Below, in pieces: positions 57,986-64,000 of a DNA stretch of 64,000 nt (position 1 is its first letter; each line of letters opens with the position of its first letter). This stretch comes from Monosporascus cannonballus (lineage: Eukaryota > Ascomycota > Sordariomycetes > Xylariales): the NCBI GenBank assembly GCA_004154925.1, contig QJNS01000089.1, positions 216,248-280,247 of the forward strand, written 5' to 3'. Under the pieces are notes generated by a model. That model worked only from the letters and a program-made list of their open reading frames with translations, did not search any database and was not told the origin of the DNA. The position numbers were made by a program, and so were the translations under genes.

Positions 57986-60900
57986 ATGGTAAGTCGAGCC
58001 ATTTTCTTCCCCTTCCGTCCGGTGTTCCTTGGGGTTGCCGTCGGATGTTTGCGGGGTCGGACAAACACCTCGGATCATCCGAGTGGTACACGGTTCCCTC
58101 GAGCGGGCCACGTTGGTCTCCCTTGACTTCGGGCCATGTCAAGTTCGTCTAGTTCCGTCCGGTAACTGACGAACCTTGCGGCGTTGGTGTCGTCCAGGGT
58201 GCCGGGGACGGGCCGCGCGGCATTACCGCTAGGCTTTGTCTGGTGGATTACCTTACTCTAGGTCCCCTGGACGCCCTGGCTGACATCATCTCCCTCTTCC
58301 CCTGCAGGGCTCGATTAACAAGCAAATATCGCGCTATGAAACCACCGCCGTCTACACACACCCGGATGCGAAGGTCGACATAGTCCTGGTGCATGGTCTG
58401 AATGGCGACCCGCAGAAGACCTGGACCGCCAAGAATGGCGTGTTCTGGCCTGCCGATTTGCTTCCAACGTCGCTGAGAGATGCCCGCGCAAATATTCTTG
58501 TCTATGGCTATAACGCCGACGTCTACTCAAAGAAGCACGGGTCGCACCCGAGCGATAACTTCGTATACCTACACGCGCAGACTTTGGTCACCTCGCTTAC
58601 CCACTATCGCAAAGACGAGCAGACGACACACAACCCCATCATATGGGTCTGTCATAGTCTGGGCGGCATATTGGCCAAGAGAGCGCTGTTATACTCAAAC
58701 GACCTGAAGGCTTCTCAACACGAAGATTACCGTTCCATCTATGTCTCGACGTATGGCATTGTGTTCCTCGGCACACCGCATACCGGGTCGGAAATGGCAG
58801 CATGGGGCACTGTCTTACAGGCAATGTCCGACGCGGTAGTACCGAAGTCCTTTTTCCAGTCCGAGTCCGTGCTCTTGAAGACGCTAAAGAGGGACAACGA
58901 GACGCTCCAGAATATCAACAACCACTTCCTGGACATCTACCAGCGGTTCAAGATCCTGATGGCGCATGAGAACCACAAGACGGATCTCAGGGGTGCTAGA
59001 ATGCTTATCGTGGATGCGAACTCCGCCGGTCCGCAGCTGCCGGGCGTCACTTACTACGCTATCGAGGCGACGCACTCCGGTATGTGCAAGTTCGAGAACA
59101 AGAATGCGCCGGGCTACAGGACGATCGTCACGGCCATCAGGGATTGGGTTGGTGAGGCTCCGGATGTGATTGCGACGAGGTGGAGGGTCGAAGATGAGGA
59201 GAAACTCGCAAGGGCGAAACATGAGATCGAGGAGAGGATGAAGCCTTGGGTAGGTCGCTACCCGTTCGGGATGGAGTGTGGCAGTGCCGAGGGGAAGCAA
59301 GCTGACGGGGCGCAGATCCGATCTCAACAGCTTGCGCAGTCAGTCCACGGGTCTAGTAGTAGGTTGCCACCAATTCTCCCCATAGACATTAAAGCAGACC
59401 ATGGCGCCGGTTTGGGAACGCCAATCGAGGACGTTGTCTTCCCTTTCGAGATAGAAGAAGTGGAAGAACGTGGCATGGAAGCGAGCCGCGGACATTAGCA
59501 CGAGGGCATTGGCTGATTCCTTTTGTTCTCTGTAGCACAAAATCAGATTAATGAGACCACGTCGCCGTTACCCCCGCATTCTCCCTCAAGGCTCGATGGG
59601 GAATCTAAGCCTCTCCTCCCTGCGCCGGAAGGAGACCCGCCACCAGAGCAGAGCGAACCCTCTTCCCAGCAATCAGCTTCTAGCCCTGATGCGTCGGGAG
59701 AGCCCATATTCGTAAAGCCGGCCGTATTTCGGCCCAACACGTTCTTTAAGGGCCGTGAAAATGAACTGAAACGGCTGCATAAGATGCTGATGGATCGTGG
59801 GAGGAGATCGGCGGGAACCTCGTCGGTTCTCATCCAGAGTATGCCCGGTGGCGGCAAGTCCCACTTAGCACGACAGTATGTTTTCCAACATAGAAGTCAC
59901 TATCCTGGCGGCATATTCTGGATCAGGGCAAAGTCCGTCAAGGAGCTAGAGTACGGCTATTGGGACATCGCCAGAACGGCTGGGCTTAGCGATGTACGCG
60001 ATTCGGACCGTGACGATGAGCAGACTACGCGGAGGATGGTTGCTGCTGTTCGGGCGTGGTTGAACACCACCAAGAACTGGTTACTAATTCTCGACGGCAT
60101 TCATTTCGACTTCCCTGACCTGCAGTATTACATCCCATTTGCCAAGGACACGAGCATCATCTACACGTCGACGGAGAGGACGGTCGCCGAGGACTACCAA
60201 TTCGACAACCCGCAGGTCATCGCGCTGGACGCATTGTCGAAACAGGAAGCTCAGGAGCTGCTGTTGGAGGAGATGGGCAGGAAGAAGCCTTGGACCCAGG
60301 ACGACCTGAGTCGAGCTTCGGAGCTCGTCGAGCTGATGGACCGTCTGCCCCTTATGATCCACGTCGCGGCGTTGCATCTAAAGGCTACAAGAGAACCCCT
60401 GGCGAAATACCTGAGGTCGTTCAAGAACCGGCCGCGGGCCGGAAACCTGCCGGCGTACCAAGAAGTGCGCAAGCAGCTCCAGCACAGAGGCGCCGTGGCC
60501 GCGCTTAACCTGATGTACATGCTCGCATTCTTCGGGCAGCACATCCCGGTAGAGATGGTCGTTCTAGGTAAGTCCATGTTTTTACATCACGCCCGCATAA
60601 CATGTGCCGGCTCGGCGATCTAGGATGGGTATATGGGACCGAAACCACAAATCCAGTGTCGAAATTTTCTAGACGCCCATCCACCGGGGGGGGGGGGGGG
60701 GGTTGTCCAATAAGCTCATCCTGGATTATCGAGTTGAGCGTCGACATCCTTGATTCACCCGTACTGACGTCCCTCAGGTGCCAAAGCATTGGGAAGAAGT
60801 ACACCCATCAAGTCCTCGAGGCCTGATAGCCGCAGGATATCATTAAACAACACCTTTCAGGTATTGATGGCATTCGCGCTCATGGAAAGGTACCAAAACA

Positions 60901-63557
60901 ACGAAGCGTCCACGGCGAGCTCAAGAAGCCTTCGCAGCATCGACATGGGTCAAGACAATCTCGACATCCTAAGAGTTCATGGGATCGTGCAGGCGTTCTT
61001 TGTTGACGTGCTCGCTAACGAGAAGGAAGCTCCATTCTGGCTGGAACAGGCCATCTCTGTTTTCTGCCGAGCCTTCGACGAGAGTAAGAGGCGGATCCAG
61101 GATGACCCTCAAACTGGAATGCCACAGGACTTCCGTCGCTTTCGAATCCACGGTGAACGACTATCCGAACACCTGGATCGATTTCAGCGAAAGGCACAAG
61201 AGCGCCTCGGAGAGTGTCGTCTGAGACTTGATTCATGTCTGAATTCCATCACCGATCTGATCGACCAGTTGGGAAAGAGGAATTCCGACACCCATAGCCG
61301 AAGCCCTAAGGATGTGGTTATTTCGGTCTTCGAGCGAACAAATAGCCTGTCAGAGGCCGACTCTTCGACGCCACCGAGCAGTAACAGCGTTTTCGAGTCT
61401 TACACTGAAGATAACACGCCACTGCACTCGCCAATCCTATATACCCCTGGCGATTATAATCCGTACCACTGGCACGTGACCTATCCCTACGGTATTCCCT
61501 ACACAGCGGAGGACGAGCTAGGTATCTCGAGAACCGTGACACCACAACCAGCGCCTACGGAGATCTTCGAGGCCATCTCGATGCCTGACGATGACGAAAC
61601 TACTCGAAGGGTGTTCGGCCCTAACCACCGAACTATCAAACGACATGCTGCGCGACGTTATCGTGACCATGCGGGAGCCTGGAGGGCTTCGCCGCAGGTA
61701 GTCAGTGATCCGCGTGTCAGTATCAGTCGCGAGACAGCAAAAGGGTTTATTAGTATCTCATCAGGCCAAGGGGCAGTTCCTCCTCACGCCTCGAGCGATG
61801 ACTCCGGGGCTGCAGGCAGCGAAGCGGAAGTCGCTCTGAGCCATATCAAACAGGCAACTCCTTTGGTTCCACCACACATAGAATCCGTCTCAGCCAGTGA
61901 AAGGGAGCCGATGAAGCGGCCGCAGCTCATGGCTGGGAGGACGTCTTATGCCAGTGCGTCTGCCAGCGAGACAAGTCCAACAGACAATCATCCGATCACT
62001 CCCACTTTCTCCAACACTATAGGCACCTATCCCGCACCATCATCCAGCTACACTGCCGCGACGATTATGCGACTCAAGGAGAACGAGCGCCCGGTGCCAG
62101 TCGAGGGTCTTGCTCCCGTGAAAGTGTCTAGTCCACTCGCCGGGGAACCTATTACCACGACTTCCCTCCGTGCCCCGAGTCCCCCGAGGACCCAGGACAT
62201 TACTGAAACCGGCTCGTTCGATTTCCTAGAACGGCCACCTCCGATGCCGGAATCGCGAACCACCAAATCAAGCCCATCACAGCGCACAGGCCCCTTCCCA
62301 CCGCCGCCGATCCCGGTCGAGGTACATTCCACGAGCAGTCTCCGGGCTACCCCATCCGCGGGGCTGCGCCCTTCATTCGACCCTTACGGCGCCATGCCCG
62401 AGCACGAAGTCGGCGAGGAGCCCCTGACCCGCTCCCTACCCACCATCGGGAGCTACCCGACCCTACCGTACCCGCACGACACAGCAGCAGCAGCATCAAC
62501 CTCCTCGGTTCGCCATCCTGGCCCCGACGAATTCAGCATGCCTGTGCACGTGCATCCGCCGCCGTGGACAGCCTCGTCCCCCAATACCCAAGGCTACTCG
62601 AGCCAGCCCATGAGCCGCGACCCGAGTCACCAGTCCAGCCGCAGCCAAGGCTCGAACCCGAACTCGGATCGGGGGGCGCCGCAACCGCCACGGGGCAGCT
62701 CCGGTGGCTCGCCGGCGCACAGCAGCTCGCCCGGTCCGCAGCCGATGCGCCGACCGCGGTCCCGCCGCCCCAGCGTCGTCGAGACCGAACCCAGTCCCCG
62801 CATCGAGGCCCTCGACGCCTTCGGCATCGATCCCGTCGTCACTAGCTACCAACTCTACGGCGAGAGCGCGCGGGGCCGCAGGCGCACGGGTTCCGGTTCC
62901 GGGTCCGTGCCCGGCGGAGGAGGCGGAGGGCTGCCGTACCCCGTCAGGCGCGAGTCCGGGTTCCTGGCACGCTGGCGCAGCAGGCGGAGGGCCGGCGGTA
63001 CTGGTAGTGGCGGTTCTAGCAATGGAAGACCTGGTGGTAGCGATGGTAGACCTCTGAGCAGTGATGGCGACGGTGATGGCGACGACGAGAGCACCGGCGG
63101 GAGTATCGCTGCCGCTGCGGAAAATAGCGGCAGGGGCAACGGCAACGGAAAGAACGGCAAGGGCAAGGACAGGGAGGGGGGGTTGAGTCATCGCAGGGCC
63201 ATCTCCGCGGGCGGCAGGCTCGTCAGACTGCGCGGGAAGCACAGAAGCCTGGACTCCGTCGGCGTCGACGCCTCCTCCGTACCCTCGGCCCCGGCCCCGA
63301 TCCCGGGCAACACGGATGGAGCCGACATGGCGCGCTCTCCTTCCGGTGGCATTAGACTTGCGGACGGGAAGATGGTGGAGTTCGGTGGTACGGACCCGGG
63401 TCTAGCCCGCGCGCCGCCACTGCCGCAACCGCAGTCGCTGCCTAGTGCTGGTGCTGTTGCGCCTAGGGCAGGCGGAAGGTCCGGGGCCGGGAGCCCCCTG
63501 AGCAACTCCAACCCGCTCGTCGGTCTGGGGATCCAGCAGCACCGTCGACAGTCCTGA
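57986..63557 (+). CDS. STAND/NLR-type protein: SesB-like hydrolase + NB-ARC + long disordered C-terminus
   Basis: Four exons: 57986-57988 (just ATG), 58308-59358, 59536-60567 and 60778-63557; 1621 residues, all phases consistent. Domain 1 (about residues 1-300) is a SesB/lipase-like alpha/beta hydrolase: VDIVLVHGLNGDPQKTW, WVCHSLGGILAKRAL (nucleophile Ser near 118), VFLGTPHTGSEM and IEATHSGMCKFENKNAPGY (His near 256). Domain 2 is NB-ARC: FKGRENELKRL, P-loop SMPGGGKSHLARQYVF (about 450), Walker B NWLLILDGIHF (about 532), IIYTSTER and LMDRLPLMIHVAALHL. Then comes a helical region (IVQAFFVDVLANEKEAPFWLEQAISVFCRAF). From about residue 880 there is a Ser/Pro/Gly-rich disordered tail with no TPR, ankyrin or WD repeats. 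Such proteins are implicated in fungal incompatibility and immune-like cell-death responses. That role is inferred here, not shown. The intron at 60568-60777 holds a G17 run. Confidence 0.85.
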
Positions 63558-63928
63558 TCCAGGAGGGCTAAGGGGAATGGGTTGGAGGAGCGTGCAACCG
63601 CCCGACTGGGCTGCGGAGGTAGATGGACTTGGTTATGGTAGGGTGCGTTCGGATGTGTTGGTTGAGCGTGATGGGCGGACTGCTTGGTGGGGTATCTGGG
63701 AGGCATATATGGCTACTCACGTGAGTATTCAGCCGGTATGCGACGAGCCAGCTGATGGGATACATGACGACTAATGGGGGGATTGTATTGCTGCTGTGCA
63801 TCGCATACATCGGTTATCAAAAACCTTGATTTCTTTTTGTTGGTTTAGAGGGTTTAGAATATAATTAGCGGATCGGATCATATCTTAGCAGATTGTCTCG
63901 TGGCGTCGAAGAGTTTAGTTCTTCTGGT
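63558..63928. other. 3' flank of the STAND gene
   Basis: No further gene. Short frames only. Confidence 0.5.

Positions 63929-64000
<72 letters not shown>
63929..64000. repeat. Poly-G run at the window edge
   Basis: At least 72 consecutive G reach the last base of the window. It is far longer than any other homopolymer here and looks like a poly-G read or gap artefact rather than biology. Confidence 0.9.

Noticed and set aside
62496..63242. 248-codon minus-strand frame opposite the STAND gene tail
   Set aside because: Shadow of the Gly/Ser/Pro-rich coding sequence, with no recognisable domain.

Overview
The window comes from a filamentous ascomycete (Pezizomycotina), most likely a Sordariomycete. 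The evidence is short GT-AG introns of about 50-150 nt with CTAAC/CTGAC branch-like sites, typical fungal families (2EXR, DUF3669, SesB-like/NB-ARC STAND proteins, HAD_SAK), and a 23-kb block with the signature of repeat-induced point mutation (RIP): extreme AT content, C-to-T/G-to-A changes and stop-riddled transposon reading frames. The species cannot be told from the sequence alone.

Layout. 1-4.6 kb: a 5'-truncated conserved fungal gene, then a damaged BTB/POZ gene next to the repeat boundary. 4.6-27.4 kb: a RIP-mutated transposon nest. Inside it are inverted repeats and MITE-like elements (5.2-7.8 kb) and the remains of a Ty3/Gypsy element (coding part about 12.5-15.35 kb). That element is split by a second Ty3/Gypsy element with both LTRs and a 5-bp target duplication (15359-25416). 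The second element was itself invaded by a Fot1/pogo transposon (16210-18041), a solo LTR (21538-21911), a TRIM-like miniature element (22274-22780) and a 128-bp LTR (24366-24493). A nearly unmutated solo LTR of the second Gypsy family sits at 26111-26533.

27.5-34.7 kb: a 2EXR/F-box-like gene and a serine carboxypeptidase gene whose frame is broken by an 11-bp tandem duplication. 34.7-47.6 kb: a run of housekeeping genes: DNA primase small subunit, a HAD/RNA-repair-like RGG protein, a DUF167 protein, a Tim17-fold complex I subunit and a UBP2-type ubiquitin hydrolase. 48-57.9 kb: a decayed accessory stretch with a DUF3669 pseudogene carrying two RIP-type nonsense changes, a tRNA-derived SINE-like unit, remnants of an alpha/beta-hydrolase-like gene, an FHA-domain (SNIP1/Pml1-like) gene and a possible 5' fragment of a Naa30-like gene. 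58.0-63.6 kb: a complete STAND/NLR-type gene (SesB-like hydrolase + NB-ARC + long disordered tail) whose start codon stands alone in a 3-nt first exon. The window ends in a run of at least 72 G that looks like an assembly or sequencing artefact.

The genes do not form one pathway. The primase, ubiquitin hydrolase, complex I and FHA genes are independent core functions. The NLR, 2EXR, BTB and DUF3669 genes and the repeats form a fast-evolving fraction typical of fungal accessory DNA. Exon structures were read by eye from splice signals and family conservation, and no database search was run.
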